A stretch of 64,000 bases of DNA, from assembly GCA_000433475.1 (NCBI GenBank), contig HF993104.1, positions 62,001-126,000 of the forward strand. The letters are read 5' to 3'. The stretch is from Mycoplasma sp. CAG:956 (lineage in GTDB: Bacteria > Bacillota_I > Bacilli_A > RF39 > UBA660). Made by a program: the position numbers and the translations under genes. Below the pieces are notes generated by a model that did no database searches, was not told where the DNA came from, and saw only the letters and a list, made by a program, of their open reading frames with translations. Of this stretch, positions 26,035-35,832 are shown piece by piece (within the stretch, counting starts at the first letter, position 1; each line of letters begins with the position of its first letter).

Positions 26035-28200
26035 ATGGATGGATTAAGAAAAAAAGAATATAAGGAAGTAACTTATGAAGAATTAGTTGAAAAATTAAAA
26101 ACTTATATAACAGATGAAGAAGAATTAAAAACAATTGATAATGCTTATAAATTTGCTTATCAGCATCATTTAGGAAAAAAGCGTAAAAGTGGTGATGACT
26201 ATATCAGCCATCCAATTAATGTGGCATATATTTTGACTGGTTTAAATGCTGATTATATTACTATTTCGTCGGCTCTTTTACATGAAGTAATAAATCATGG
26301 GGGTGCTACTTTAAAAGAGGTAACTGATAGTTTTGGCAATGAGATTAGTGGGATAGTAAATAGTATTTCTAAGATTAATAAATTAGCTTTATCTGATGAT
26401 AAGGAAGCTAGTGCTATTAATTTACGTAAAGTGTTAGTCGGCTTATCATCGGATGTAAGAGTTTTGTTTGTTAAACTTGCCGATAGATTACATAATATGC
26501 GTACAATATGGGCTCTTGATCCAGAAGTGCAGAAAGCAAAAGCTAATGAAACTATTTCAGTATTAATTCCTATTGCACATCGTCTAGGTATTAACACTAT
26601 TAAAGCTGAGTTAGAGGATTTATCATTATTCTATACGAAACCAGATGTTTATCGTGATATTGAGGAAAAACTTAATAATGAAAGTACTAAGTTAAATGAA
26701 GAGTTAGAACTTATGAAAAATGAACTTATTGATATTATGAATGATAACAATATTCATTTTCATATTAAGTCTCGTGTTAAAAGTGTACACAGTATTTATG
26801 AAAAGATGGCTAAAGGCAAAAAATGGAATGAGATTTATGATATTTTAGCTTTAAGAATAATAGTTGATACAGTAAGTGATTGTTATTTGACAATTGGCTT
26901 AATTCATGCTAAATTTAGACCACTTCCAAAACGTTTTAAAGATTATATTGCTATGCCTAAAGAAAATATGTATCAATCTTTACATACTTCTATATTTGGA
27001 CCACATGGTTATGTTTATGAAGTACAAATAAGAACTACAGAAATGGATGAAATTGCTGAGAAAGGTATCGCTAGCCACTGGTCTTATAAAGAACATACTA
27101 AAGGTGGTGTTGCTAATGTTTTTGAACAAAAATTAGAAATGTTTAGAAACTTAATTGAACAACATAGTGATGATTTGAGCAATAATGAACTAAAAAAGGA
27201 AATAAATGAAGAAGCTTTAAGTAAAATGATTTATTGTTTTACTCCTAAGGGTGATGTTGTTGAATTACCAGCAAATTCAACTCCAATTGATTTTGCTTAT
27301 CGTATCCATTCTAAGGTTGGTGATACTTGCGTTGGAGCAATTGTAAATGAAGTAATGGTTCCTTTAAATAAATCTTTAGAAGATGGTGACATTGTTTCAA
27401 TTAAGACTAGTAAAGATGCAACACCTTCTAAAGAATGGTTAAACATTGTTAAGACTAGTCAAGCTAAGAATAAAATTAAATCGTATTTTTCTAAGATTGA
27501 CCGTGAAGAATATATAAAACGTGGACAGGATTTGTTAGAAAAAGAGATTCGCCGTCGTAAACTTACTATTAGTGATGTTTTAGCAAGTGAACGTGTTGAT
27601 AAGGTTTGCAAGGATTTGAAACTAGATAATTTAGAAGATATTTATTTATCGATAGGTTCATTACGTTTTACTCCTTCTTATATAATTAATATGGCTTATG
27701 AAGATAAAAAAGATGTTCATGATATTTTAATAGAAAAAATGGGACGTAAACAAGAAAATATTAATTATAAAAGTGATATTATAGTAGCTGGAAGTGGCAA
27801 TATTAAAGTAAATATTGCCAAATGCTGTAAGCCAATTAAGGGGGATGCAATCATAGGTTATATTACTAAAGGTGAGGGTATAACTGTTCATAAAAAAGAT
27901 TGTCCAAATATCTTAAATACTAATCGTTTGATTGATGTTTCTTGGAATGATACTAATGATGCTTATTATTTTACTGACATTTTAGTAAGTACTATTAATA
28001 ATAAAAATTATCTTTATGATATAGTAAGTCTTGCTAAAGAAAAGGATATTTATATTGATGCTGTAAGCAATAAAGAAGAAGATAATTTAACTAAATATAA
28101 AATAACTTTGAAAATCAAAAATATTAAAGAGTTAGATAATTTGATTAATGCTCTTAATATGTGTAGTTATGTTATTAAAGTAGAAAGAGTTAAAAATTAA
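26035..28200 (+). CDS. rel: long Rel (p)ppGpp synthetase with degenerate hydrolase motif
   Basis: A 721-residue RelA/SpoT homologue with all usual domains: HD hydrolase (1-190), synthetase (235-350), TGS (about 400-460, IYCFTPKGDVVELP), helical/zinc-finger (CCKPIKGD) and ACT at the end. The synthetase has R300-F-K-D and the YQSLHT and EVQIRT motifs, so it should make ppGpp. In the hydrolase the usual HDxxED reads H83-E-V-I-N-H88, so the second metal ligand is Glu and the catalytic Glu-Asp pair is Asn-His. R50, H59, D150 and N154 are retained. The start at ATG 26035 has AAGGTGA. dtd overlaps its stop codon by one base. Confidence 0.93.
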   Translation: MDGLRKKEYKEVTYEELVEKLKTYITDEEELKTIDNAYKFAYQHHLGKKRKSGDDYISHPINVAYILTGLNADYITISSALLHEVINHGGATLKEVTDSFGNEISGIVNSISKINKLALSDDKEASAINLRKVLVGLSSDVRVLFVKLADRLHNMRTIWALDPEVQKAKANETISVLIPIAHRLGINTIKAELEDLSLFYTKPDVYRDIEEKLNNESTKLNEELELMKNELIDIMNDNNIHFHIKSRVKSVHSIYEKMAKGKKWNEIYDILALRIIVDTVSDCYLTIGLIHAKFRPLPKRFKDYIAMPKENMYQSLHTSIFGPHGYVYEVQIRTTEMDEIAEKGIASHWSYKEHTKGGVANVFEQKLEMFRNLIEQHSDDLSNNELKKEINEEALSKMIYCFTPKGDVVELPANSTPIDFAYRIHSKVGDTCVGAIVNEVMVPLNKSLEDGDIVSIKTSKDATPSKEWLNIVKTSQAKNKIKSYFSKIDREEYIKRGQDLLEKEIRRRKLTISDVLASERVDKVCKDLKLDNLEDIYLSIGSLRFTPSYIINMAYEDKKDVHDILIEKMGRKQENINYKSDIIVAGSGNIKVNIAKCCKPIKGDAIIGYITKGEGITVHKKDCPNILNTNRLIDVSWNDTNDAYYFTDILVSTINNKNYLYDIVSLAKEKDIYIDAVSNKEEDNLTKYKITLKIKNIKELDNLINALNMCSYVIKVERVKN

Positions 28201-28637
28201 TGAAAGTAGTGGTACAAAGAGCTGGCACTTCCAGTGTTACGGTTAATGAAAAATGTGTTGGCAAAATAGATTCAGGTTTGGTTTTATTAGTGGCATTTAA
28301 AGAAACTGATACCATTGATACTATTAATTATATGGTTAAAAAAATAGTTAATTTACGCATATTTCCTGATGAAGCAGGTATAATGAACAAAAGCATATTA
28401 GATTATGGTGGCTCTATTTTAAGTATTTCTCAATTCACTTTGTATGGAGATGCTACTAAAGGTAATAGACCAAGCTATATAATGGCCGCTAAGGGTGAGG
28501 TATCAAAACCATTGTATGATAAATTTAATGAACTTTTAGGAGAATATGTAGTTGTAGAAACGGGAATATTTGGAGCTGATATGGAAGTTAATATTACTAA
28601 TATTGGACCAACAACAATTTTATTAGAAAAAGAATAA
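28200..28637 (+). CDS. dtd: D-aminoacyl-tRNA deacylase
   Basis: Dtd removes D-amino acids (and glycine mischarged on Ala-tRNA) from tRNA. 145 residues with the catalytic SQFTLYGD motif (residues about 79-86), RPSYIMAAKGE and the C-terminal GPTTILLE motif whose cross-subunit Gly-Pro excludes L-amino acids. The ATG shares its A with the TAA of rel (TAATG), so translation is coupled. The rel-dtd pair is conserved in Firmicutes. Confidence 0.96.
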   Translation: MKVVVQRAGTSSVTVNEKCVGKIDSGLVLLVAFKETDTIDTINYMVKKIVNLRIFPDEAGIMNKSILDYGGSILSISQFTLYGDATKGNRPSYIMAAKGEVSKPLYDKFNELLGEYVVVETGIFGADMEVNITNIGPTTILLEKE

Positions 28638-28648
28638 GGAGATTATTT

Positions 28649-29977
28649 ATGTATGATGATTCAGCTGGAGCTATGTATGAGCAAGAAGAGTATGCTCGCA
28701 AGGAAGCTTTAAGAAAGAAAAAAATATTAATAAGAAGAATTATAGTGGTTAGCACTATTTCTATTTTATCGTTGTATACTATTTTATTTTTAATAGATCA
28801 AGGACGTTTTAAAAAAGGTCAAAAGCCTTTAATAACCTTCAAGGAAGTAACAAAAACATATAATGATGGGACAGTAACGTCTCGTTATGGGCTAGGCTGG
28901 GTATTTAGAGAATATAATCGTGAGTCTTTACTAGATACAGAAATGGTTCCATTTTTCAAAAAAATCCGTCAAGATTATGATGCTGCAACACCTGTTGATA
29001 CCAATTTGCCACAGGTCATAACTAATTATGAAATTCCAGATAATCCTGATGAGTTAGAAAAAGTAGATGGTATTCTTTTCTTATATGATGGGGGAAACTT
29101 ATTAGATACGTATAAATGTATTTTAAGCGATAGTGATTGTGAAATTGCTACATCTTATCTTTATAGCGATGAAGTAAGTGGAATGTATGATGTTAAAATG
29201 AGCATTGTTGATAAAAGATATGCTTTTATTAAAGAATATCAAGATAAAGGAACAGAGACCGAAACTAGTTATGTTCTTTTATATGATATTAAAAATAAAC
29301 AAATATTGGCTAAGTATGAAGATATTCATTATTCTAAACAAGAAAATGGTAAAGGAATTATTGATTCTTCAAAATATATTATTAAGAAAAATGGCTTATG
29401 GGGAATCGATCAAGTAATAAATGGAAGAGTAAGTAATATTCTTGATTATCGTTATTATGGTATTAATTTTTATTTTAATAGTAAAAAATATGTTTTAAAA
29501 AGTGATGGTGGTTACCAGATTTATGATATAGGTGCTAATAGCTTCAGTGATGTTATAACAGATAAGATTGAGGATGTTGTTGGTAGTGGGACAAATACTT
29601 TTTATACAACTAAAAATGTAAGTAATGATGGCATTTATTATATTTTGTATAATGCTAGTACTTTAGAAAATGTTCTTGGTGATAATGTTAATTATATTGA
29701 ACTTTATAACAATTTTATTGTATATGTTCGTGATTTTAAATTATATTTAAGTGATTTTAATGGCAATAACCTTTTAGATAGGGAAATACCTTTGTATTTT
29801 AATAATTATAATGGTAGTGGTATTAAGGCATTTACTGTAGAAATTTTGGGTAATCAATTAAGAATTGCAACCCCTAAGACGAATGAACAGACACATTATG
29901 TTACTGAATATTATTTTGATAGTGTTACTTATTCATTTATTAGAACTAGAGAAAATGTTAAAGAAACAGTAGAGTAA
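28649..29977 (+). CDS. membrane-anchored protein of unknown function
   Basis: 442 residues. A cytoplasmic Lys/Arg-rich N-terminus (YARKEALRKKKILIRR) leads to one membrane helix at about 30-49 and a large extracytoplasmic domain, probably rich in beta strands and with repeated units of the kind YVLYDIKNKQILAKYED, possibly propeller-like. Two Cys (YKCILSDSDC) may form a disulfide. I do not recognise the family. It follows dtd by 11 bp with AAGGAG before the ATG, so it is in the rel-dtd transcript. Confidence 0.65.
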   Translation: MYDDSAGAMYEQEEYARKEALRKKKILIRRIIVVSTISILSLYTILFLIDQGRFKKGQKPLITFKEVTKTYNDGTVTSRYGLGWVFREYNRESLLDTEMVPFFKKIRQDYDAATPVDTNLPQVITNYEIPDNPDELEKVDGILFLYDGGNLLDTYKCILSDSDCEIATSYLYSDEVSGMYDVKMSIVDKRYAFIKEYQDKGTETETSYVLLYDIKNKQILAKYEDIHYSKQENGKGIIDSSKYIIKKNGLWGIDQVINGRVSNILDYRYYGINFYFNSKKYVLKSDGGYQIYDIGANSFSDVITDKIEDVVGSGTNTFYTTKNVSNDGIYYILYNASTLENVLGDNVNYIELYNNFIVYVRDFKLYLSDFNGNNLLDREIPLYFNNYNGSGIKAFTVEILGNQLRIATPKTNEQTHYVTEYYFDSVTYSFIRTRENVKETVE

Positions 29978-29985
29978 AAAAGTAT

Positions 29986-31188
29986 ATGCAAAAGCAATAT
30001 AAAGAAGATTTAGAAGAATTTATTAATTTAACTAAATGGTCAAGAGGAACTTTAGTTGATAGTAAGTATCCAAATGAGGATTGGCATTTAAATTTTTATC
30101 AATCTCATAGTTTAGAAGAATTAAAAAAATTTATAGATAGTTTACAATTAGATGAAAAAATACTTGATGATTATACTTTTAATTATTATATGAATGTTTT
30201 AATAAAATACATGAGTGAGCATTTAGATAGTCATACACATTTAGCATTTTATAAGGTAACACCTTTACCTTATAAACTAAAATGGATAAATGGTTCGGGA
30301 CTTTTTATAGATTATTCTTTAGATGCTAAAATTAGAAAAGCTAAGGTTTTAAAGATAAATGGTATTTTAGTTGAAAAATTAATTGATGAATATGAAAAAT
30401 GTGTTAGTTATGCAACTTATAATCATCTATATGCTATGATAGAAAATAACTTTAATATTCTAGAAGTTTTATATAGTTTACCTAGTTTTAAACGGGATAA
30501 TTTATTGTTAAAAGTTGAAACTGATAAAGGAATATTATCTATTGATACTAAAAATAGTTTGAAAGAATGTCTTTTAGAAAGAAAGGATACTAAGCCAAAC
30601 TTTTATATTCAAGATAAAGCTTTGATATTTACGTACCAAAGTTGTCATCCATATTATATTCCGGTTATAGATAGCTTACTTAAAGTACTTGATAGAGAAA
30701 CTAAAAATCAAAATATTACAAAATTTGTTTTGGATTTGCGTGGTAATGGTGGTGGGGCTTCTGTTATTATAAAACCCCTTATTGAATACTTAAAAAATGC
30801 CAATTTAGAACTTGTTACTATCGTTGATAAAGGTGTGTTTTCTAGTGGACGCTTTGCTTGTGTTGCTATGCAGATGATAGGTAGCAAAGTAGTGGGTGAA
30901 CAAATAGGTACACCAATTAATTGCTTTGGCAATGTCCTAAGGCCACCGGTTTTAACAAATACCACTCAACAACCAATATTTGCGAAGACCTATTGGTATT
31001 TAGATGATGAAAAAGAAAAAATGGTAGGAATTAATGAAAAGAAGGAATTATTAAATCATGATAATGACTTCTTTAAACCAAAGTTTTTAAAGTTAGATGA
31101 AGAATACACAGAAACTCTTAATGATTTTATAAATGACTATGATATATTTTTAAAGAATGCTTTAGCAAATCACACTAAAATTAAATAA
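29986..31188 (+). CDS. S41-like peptidase
   Basis: 400 residues without a signal peptide. The C-terminal half has the S41 (tail-specific protease) core: VLDLRGNGGGASVIIKPL followed by VFSSGRFACVAMQ and VVGEQIGTP, where the Ser of FSSGR aligns with the nucleophile of the family. The N-terminal half resembles the helical and beta domain that precedes the core in this group; no PDZ domain is evident. Cytoplasmic location suggests peptide rather than envelope-protein hydrolysis. The gene is 9 bp from the preceding one with a weak ribosome binding site. Confidence 0.75.
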   Translation: MQKQYKEDLEEFINLTKWSRGTLVDSKYPNEDWHLNFYQSHSLEELKKFIDSLQLDEKILDDYTFNYYMNVLIKYMSEHLDSHTHLAFYKVTPLPYKLKWINGSGLFIDYSLDAKIRKAKVLKINGILVEKLIDEYEKCVSYATYNHLYAMIENNFNILEVLYSLPSFKRDNLLLKVETDKGILSIDTKNSLKECLLERKDTKPNFYIQDKALIFTYQSCHPYYIPVIDSLLKVLDRETKNQNITKFVLDLRGNGGGASVIIKPLIEYLKNANLELVTIVDKGVFSSGRFACVAMQMIGSKVVGEQIGTPINCFGNVLRPPVLTNTTQQPIFAKTYWYLDDEKEKMVGINEKKELLNHDNDFFKPKFLKLDEEYTETLNDFINDYDIFLKNALANHTKIK

Positions 31189-31203
31189 AAATAGTCGGAA
31201 TAA

Positions 31204-31232
31204 TTGACTAAAAAATAGAAAGTTATTATAAT
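31204..31232 (+). promoter_or_regulatory. promoter of hisS-gatCAB
   Basis: TTGACT (31204-31209) and TATAAT (31227-31232) with a 17-base spacer. The leader to the hisS ATG is about 75 bases. It lacks the T-box core sequence, so tRNA-responsive control is not supported. Confidence 0.75.
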
Positions 31233-31313
31233 AATGGATAAATAAATTGTTATGTAGTAGTAAATCTGGTATGTAATAATACTAGTTTTTTACTTTTAGA
31301 AAAGAGGATAAAA

Positions 31314-32579
31314 ATGATACTTAAGCAAAAAGGAACTATTGATATTTTTGGAGATGAAGCTCTTAGATGGCAATATGTTGAAAGCTTGATAAAAGACTTA
31401 TGTCAAACTTATAACTATGGTTGGATTAGAACTCCAGTATTTGAGGCAACAGAATTATTCCACCGTGGTGTTGGGGAAACAACCGATATTGTTACTAAAG
31501 AAACTTATGATTTTAAGGACAGAGGCGATAGAAATGTTACTCTAAGACCAGAAGGAACTGCTGGAGTAGTTAGAAGTTATATAGAAAATAAGATGTATGG
31601 TGGTGCTACTCAACCAGTTAAATTATTCTATCTTGAACCAATGTATCGTTATGAAAGACCACAAAGTGGTAGATTAAGAGAATTTAGTCAATTTGGCTGT
31701 GAAGTAATTGGTTGTGATGATGCTTATATAGATGCTGAAATTATTTCCATACCTGTTAATCTTTTTAAGACTTTAGGACTTCGTAATGTTAAGGTAGAGC
31801 TTAATTCCCTAGGAGATAAAGAATCGCGTGAAAATTATCGTGAAGCTTTAATTAATTACTTAAGACCACATATTGATGAATTATGTGAAGATTGTAAAGT
31901 TAGATTAGAAAAGAATCCCTTAAGAATTTTAGATTGTAAAATTGATGGCGATAATGAAATTATTAAAAATGCTCCAAAGACAACTGATTATTTAACTGAT
32001 GATGCTAAAAAAAGATTTGAAGCTGTTAAACATTATTTAGATGTCATGGATATTGATTATGAAGTAAATCCTAAAATAGTTAGAGGTCTTGATTACTATA
32101 ATCATACAGTATTTGAAATAATGGCAGATATTGATTCTATGGGTAGTCAAAGTACACTAGCAGCTGGTGGTAGATATAATGGCATGATTGAAACTTTAGG
32201 TGGTCCAAGTACTCCTGCTATAGGATTTGCATGTGGTTTGGATAGACTGATGTTAGCTTTAGAAAAAAAAGATATTGAATTACCAATTAAAAATTGGATA
32301 GATGCTTATATTATGTATGTATCAGATACAGAAAAAGATTTTGCTGTTAATATTTGTCAGACACTACGTTTAAGTGGCTTTGATGTTGAAGTGGAAAATA
32401 TGGGTAGAAGTTTAAAAGCACAATTCAAACAAGCTGATCGTCTAAACTCTAAATTTTTAATTATTTTAAATGATGAAGATATAAATAATAAAACATTAAA
32501 AATAAAAGACAATGTAACTAAAGAAGAAGTTACAATAAATGAAGATGAATTAGTAGATTATATAAATATGAATATGTAG
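31314..32579 (+). CDS. hisS: histidyl-tRNA synthetase
   Basis: Class II synthetase charging tRNA-His. Motif 1 region (YNYGWIRTPVFEATELFHRGVGETTDIVTKE), motif 2 (MYRYERPQSGRLREFSQFGCEVIG), the histidine-binding RGLDYYNHTVFEI and motif 3 (AIGFACGLDRLMLA) are all visible, followed by the anticodon-binding domain. 421 residues, complete. It leads gatCAB in one transcript. aspS, its usual neighbour in Bacilli, is absent here, while GatCAB is present, which suggests that AspRS may be non-discriminating or located elsewhere (inference). Confidence 0.97.
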   Translation: MILKQKGTIDIFGDEALRWQYVESLIKDLCQTYNYGWIRTPVFEATELFHRGVGETTDIVTKETYDFKDRGDRNVTLRPEGTAGVVRSYIENKMYGGATQPVKLFYLEPMYRYERPQSGRLREFSQFGCEVIGCDDAYIDAEIISIPVNLFKTLGLRNVKVELNSLGDKESRENYREALINYLRPHIDELCEDCKVRLEKNPLRILDCKIDGDNEIIKNAPKTTDYLTDDAKKRFEAVKHYLDVMDIDYEVNPKIVRGLDYYNHTVFEIMADIDSMGSQSTLAAGGRYNGMIETLGGPSTPAIGFACGLDRLMLALEKKDIELPIKNWIDAYIMYVSDTEKDFAVNICQTLRLSGFDVEVENMGRSLKAQFKQADRLNSKFLIILNDEDINNKTLKIKDNVTKEEVTINEDELVDYINMNM

Positions 32580-32588
32580 GAGATAAAT

Positions 32589-32894
32589 ATGATACATTTT
32601 ACAAAAGAAATGGTTGATAGTTATGCTGATAAATTACTTATTGGTTTGACTGAAGAAGAAAATAAAATGGTTTTAGATGAATTTGCCGAAATCGATCGTA
32701 ATATTAATATTATTAATGCTATTCCTAATATTAAAGATGTTGAACCTATGAGTTATTGTCTTGATAATATGAAATGCCATTTAAATAACGATGAAGCTGA
32801 GGCAACAGTACCTATTGAAGAATTATTAAGAAACAGTGGTAAGACTGTTGGTCGTGAAGTTGAGGTAGTAAAGGTAGTTGGTGAAAATGCATAA
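32589..32894 (+). CDS. gatC: aspartyl/glutamyl-tRNA amidotransferase subunit C
   Basis: 101 residues, helical, starting MIHFTKEMVDSYADKLLIGLTEEE, with the central VEPMSYCLDN segment typical of GatC. It wraps around GatA and stabilises the GatAB complex that converts Glu-tRNA-Gln and Asp-tRNA-Asn to the amides. It is 9 bp after hisS and overlaps gatA by 8 bp. Confidence 0.9.
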   Translation: MIHFTKEMVDSYADKLLIGLTEEENKMVLDEFAEIDRNINIINAIPNIKDVEPMSYCLDNMKCHLNNDEAEATVPIEELLRNSGKTVGREVEVVKVVGENA

Positions 32895-34347
32895 CGAATT
32901 AGACATTAAAAAATTACATGAAATGCTAAAAAGTGGAGAAATTACTTCAGAGGAATTAGTAAAAGAATCTCTAGAAAAATCAAAAGAAATTGAAGAAAAA
33001 TGTAATGCTTTTGCTCTTATTTTAGAGGATGCTAAGGGTAGTCGGGTAACTGATAATTTACTTAGTGGCATTCCTTATGGTATTAAAGATAATTATTCTA
33101 CTAAAGATATTGAATCATGTGCTTCTAGTAATACTTTAACAGGTTATGTACCATTTTTTGATGCAACAGTTATTGAAAAATTAAAGAGTGCTGGTGCTGT
33201 TGCAACTAATAAAACAGCAATGGACGAATTTGGCATGGGTGGTACAGGCACAACTGCAAAAACTGGGATTATTAGAAATCCTTGGGATACTAGAAGAATG
33301 TGTGCTGGCTCTTCAAGCGGTTCGGCTGCTGCTGTTGCTGCTGGGGTATATCCTTATGCTTTAGGAAGTGATACGGGAGATTCTATTCGTAAACCTGCTG
33401 CTTATTGTGGCATTGTTGGATATAAACCTACTTATGGAATGATTTCTCGCTATGGTTTATTTCCTTTTGCATCAAGCTTGGATCATTGCGGAGTTTTAAC
33501 AAGAAATGTTACTGATGCCGCTATTGTTACTGATGCGATTAAGGGACAAGATGAAAAAGATATGACTTCTTGGGATAGTAGTAAAATTAACTTATATGCT
33601 AATTTAAAAGATGATTTAAAATCTAGAAAATTATGCTATGTTAAAGAAATTGTTTCTTTAGATAATTATGATAATCCAAGCGAAGAGTTAAAAAGTCATT
33701 TAAATAATTTTATGAATGTTATTAATAATTTAAAGAATGCTGGAGTTGAAATTGAAGAAGTTAGCATTGATAAGACTTTACTTGATGCTGTTGCTTCTTG
33801 TTATGTTGTTATTTCTTGTGCTGAGGCTACATCTAATATGTCAAATTTAACTGGCATTAACTTTGGCCCTAGAGGAAATGCTAGTAATATCTATGAAGCA
33901 ATGAAAGATCACCGTACAAAAGGCTTCTCACCATTAATTAAGAGAAGATTTGTTATAGGTTCTTATGTTTTACAAAGAGAGAATCAAGATAAATATTTCA
34001 ATAATGCTAAACGTGTTAGAAGATTAATCGTTAATAAATGGAAAGAATTATTCAATGATTATGATGCAGTTATTTTACCAGTTGGTAGTGGTCCAGCTCC
34101 ATTCTTAGAAAAGTCGCAAAATACTTTAGCTGGTGGTTCTAAGATTTTAGAAGAACATTTACAAATTGGCAACTTTGGCGGTTTTCCTTCAATTACTATT
34201 CCTGACGGTTTTATAAATGGTTTACCAGTTGGCTTAAATATTACTGGAAATTGTTATAATGATCAAACCGTTTTAAATATTGCTTACGGTATAGAAAAAA
34301 CAATGAATTATAAAAATCAAATTGCCAAGGAGGTTTCTCATGAATAA
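32887..34347 (+). CDS. gatA: aspartyl/glutamyl-tRNA amidotransferase subunit A
   Basis: The amidase subunit that releases ammonia from glutamine or asparagine. The Ser-cisSer-Lys triad is present: Lys in IPYGIKDNY, cis-Ser in CAGSSSGSAAAVAAG and the nucleophile Ser in LGSDTGDSIRKPAAYCG. 486 residues. The frame is open to a TTG at 32878, but ATG 32887, overlapping gatC, is the natural start. gatB starts 8 bases before its stop. Confidence 0.97.
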   Translation: MHNELDIKKLHEMLKSGEITSEELVKESLEKSKEIEEKCNAFALILEDAKGSRVTDNLLSGIPYGIKDNYSTKDIESCASSNTLTGYVPFFDATVIEKLKSAGAVATNKTAMDEFGMGGTGTTAKTGIIRNPWDTRRMCAGSSSGSAAAVAAGVYPYALGSDTGDSIRKPAAYCGIVGYKPTYGMISRYGLFPFASSLDHCGVLTRNVTDAAIVTDAIKGQDEKDMTSWDSSKINLYANLKDDLKSRKLCYVKEIVSLDNYDNPSEELKSHLNNFMNVINNLKNAGVEIEEVSIDKTLLDAVASCYVVISCAEATSNMSNLTGINFGPRGNASNIYEAMKDHRTKGFSPLIKRRFVIGSYVLQRENQDKYFNNAKRVRRLIVNKWKELFNDYDAVILPVGSGPAPFLEKSQNTLAGGSKILEEHLQIGNFGGFPSITIPDGFINGLPVGLNITGNCYNDQTVLNIAYGIEKTMNYKNQIAKEVSHE

Positions 34348-35770
34348 TGATTTACAACTTGTAGTTGGTATTGAAATGCACTGCGAATTAAAGAGTAATG
34401 CCAAGGCCTTTTCTAAGGGTATCAATGGTTTTAGTGATACCGCTAATGTTTATGTATCACCAGTTGATATGGCATTTCCTGGTACTTTACCAATCGTTAA
34501 TAAAAAATGTGTTGGTCATGCTATTAAAATGGCTCATATTTTAAATTGTCAAATTGCTGATGTAATGCAGTTTGACCGTAAAAACTATTATTATCCTGAT
34601 TTACCTAAAGGTTACCAAATTACACAGTGTACTAATCCTGTAGGAGTAAATGGTAAGTTGGAAATACCTGTTGATGATAAAACTTTAGAAGTTTTAATTC
34701 ATGATATTCACTTAGAAGAAGATTCAGCAAGTCTAGACCACTTTGCTAAAATGACAACGATTGATTATAACCGTGCTGGTGTACCCTTACTTGAAATTGT
34801 TACCGAACCATGCTTTAGCTCAACTAAAGAGGTTATTGCCTTTTTAGAATATATTCGTGATTGTTATCGTTATTGTGATATTTCTGATGCTGATACTAAA
34901 AAAGGTCAAATTAGATGTGATGTTAATATTAATCTAAAAAAAGGTGGCAAGTACGTTACTCCAAGGGTAGAAGTTAAAAACGTTAATGGGTTTCAAAATA
35001 TCGAGGCTGCTATTAAATATGAAGAAGAAAGACAAAAAGAAGCTTATTTAAATAATAAAGTAGACGAATTAGTTCAAGAAACAAGAAGATTTGATGAAGA
35101 TACTAATACAACTATTAGTATGCGTACTAAAGAGGATGCTATCGATTATAAATACTTCTTAGACCCTAATATTCCACCATATAAGTTAGAAAAAACTTGG
35201 ATTGAGGAATTAATTAAAGAGATTCCTACATTACCATTTGAACGTAAAAAACATTATATGAATGATTTAGGACTTAATGATTATGATGCTAGTATCTTAA
35301 TTAAAGATAAAAATATTGCAGATTACTTTGAAAAATGTGTTATAATAGGTATAGATTCTAAGGTAGCTGCTAACTGGATAACTGTTAATATTGTTACAGA
35401 ACTAAATAAGACTGGCAATAGTATTAATGACTTTTATATTACACCAGAAATGTTAAAACAAATAACTGATGCAATTAAAAGTAGTACTTTATCTAGTAAA
35501 CAGGCTAAGGAAGTATTTGCTAAGACCTTAGAAAATAAGAAAGAACCAAAAGAATTTATTTCTAAAGATAATGCACAGATTTCTGATGAAGAAACATTAA
35601 GAACAATGATTAAAGAAATAATTGCTAATAATAAAGAACAACAGGAAGCATACTTAAATGGACGTAGTAATTTATTTGATTATTTTGTTGGTCAAGTAAT
35701 GAAACAAACTAGAGGAAAAGCTAATCCGGTATTAACAAAACAAATCTTGAAAGAAGAATTAAAAAAATAA
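34340..35770 (+). CDS. gatB: aspartyl/glutamyl-tRNA amidotransferase subunit B
   Basis: GatB binds the mischarged tRNA and transfers ammonia to it. The family start LQLVVGIEMHCELKS, the RKNYYYPDLPKGYQITQ signature and the C-terminal YqeY-like tail (about 400-476) are present. 476 residues. The start is ATG 34340, preceded by AAGGAGG inside the end of gatA; an upstream in-frame TTG is not needed. Confidence 0.97.
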   Translation: MNNDLQLVVGIEMHCELKSNAKAFSKGINGFSDTANVYVSPVDMAFPGTLPIVNKKCVGHAIKMAHILNCQIADVMQFDRKNYYYPDLPKGYQITQCTNPVGVNGKLEIPVDDKTLEVLIHDIHLEEDSASLDHFAKMTTIDYNRAGVPLLEIVTEPCFSSTKEVIAFLEYIRDCYRYCDISDADTKKGQIRCDVNINLKKGGKYVTPRVEVKNVNGFQNIEAAIKYEEERQKEAYLNNKVDELVQETRRFDEDTNTTISMRTKEDAIDYKYFLDPNIPPYKLEKTWIEELIKEIPTLPFERKKHYMNDLGLNDYDASILIKDKNIADYFEKCVIIGIDSKVAANWITVNIVTELNKTGNSINDFYITPEMLKQITDAIKSSTLSSKQAKEVFAKTLENKKEPKEFISKDNAQISDEETLRTMIKEIIANNKEQQEAYLNGRSNLFDYFVGQVMKQTRGKANPVLTKQILKEELKK

Positions 35771-35832
35771 ACAAAATTGTGCATTAAAGAATAAATTATG
35801 GGTATAAGAAAATTAAGACTAGGAGGTCTTTA

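Noticed and set aside
29205..29417. 70-residue ORF on the + strand inside the 28649 gene
   Set aside because: It overlaps in another frame a long gene with normal codon use and has no ribosome binding site.
31233..31313. Possible T-box riboswitch in the hisS leader
   Set aside because: The leader is only about 75 bases and lacks the conserved T-box core and an antiterminator.
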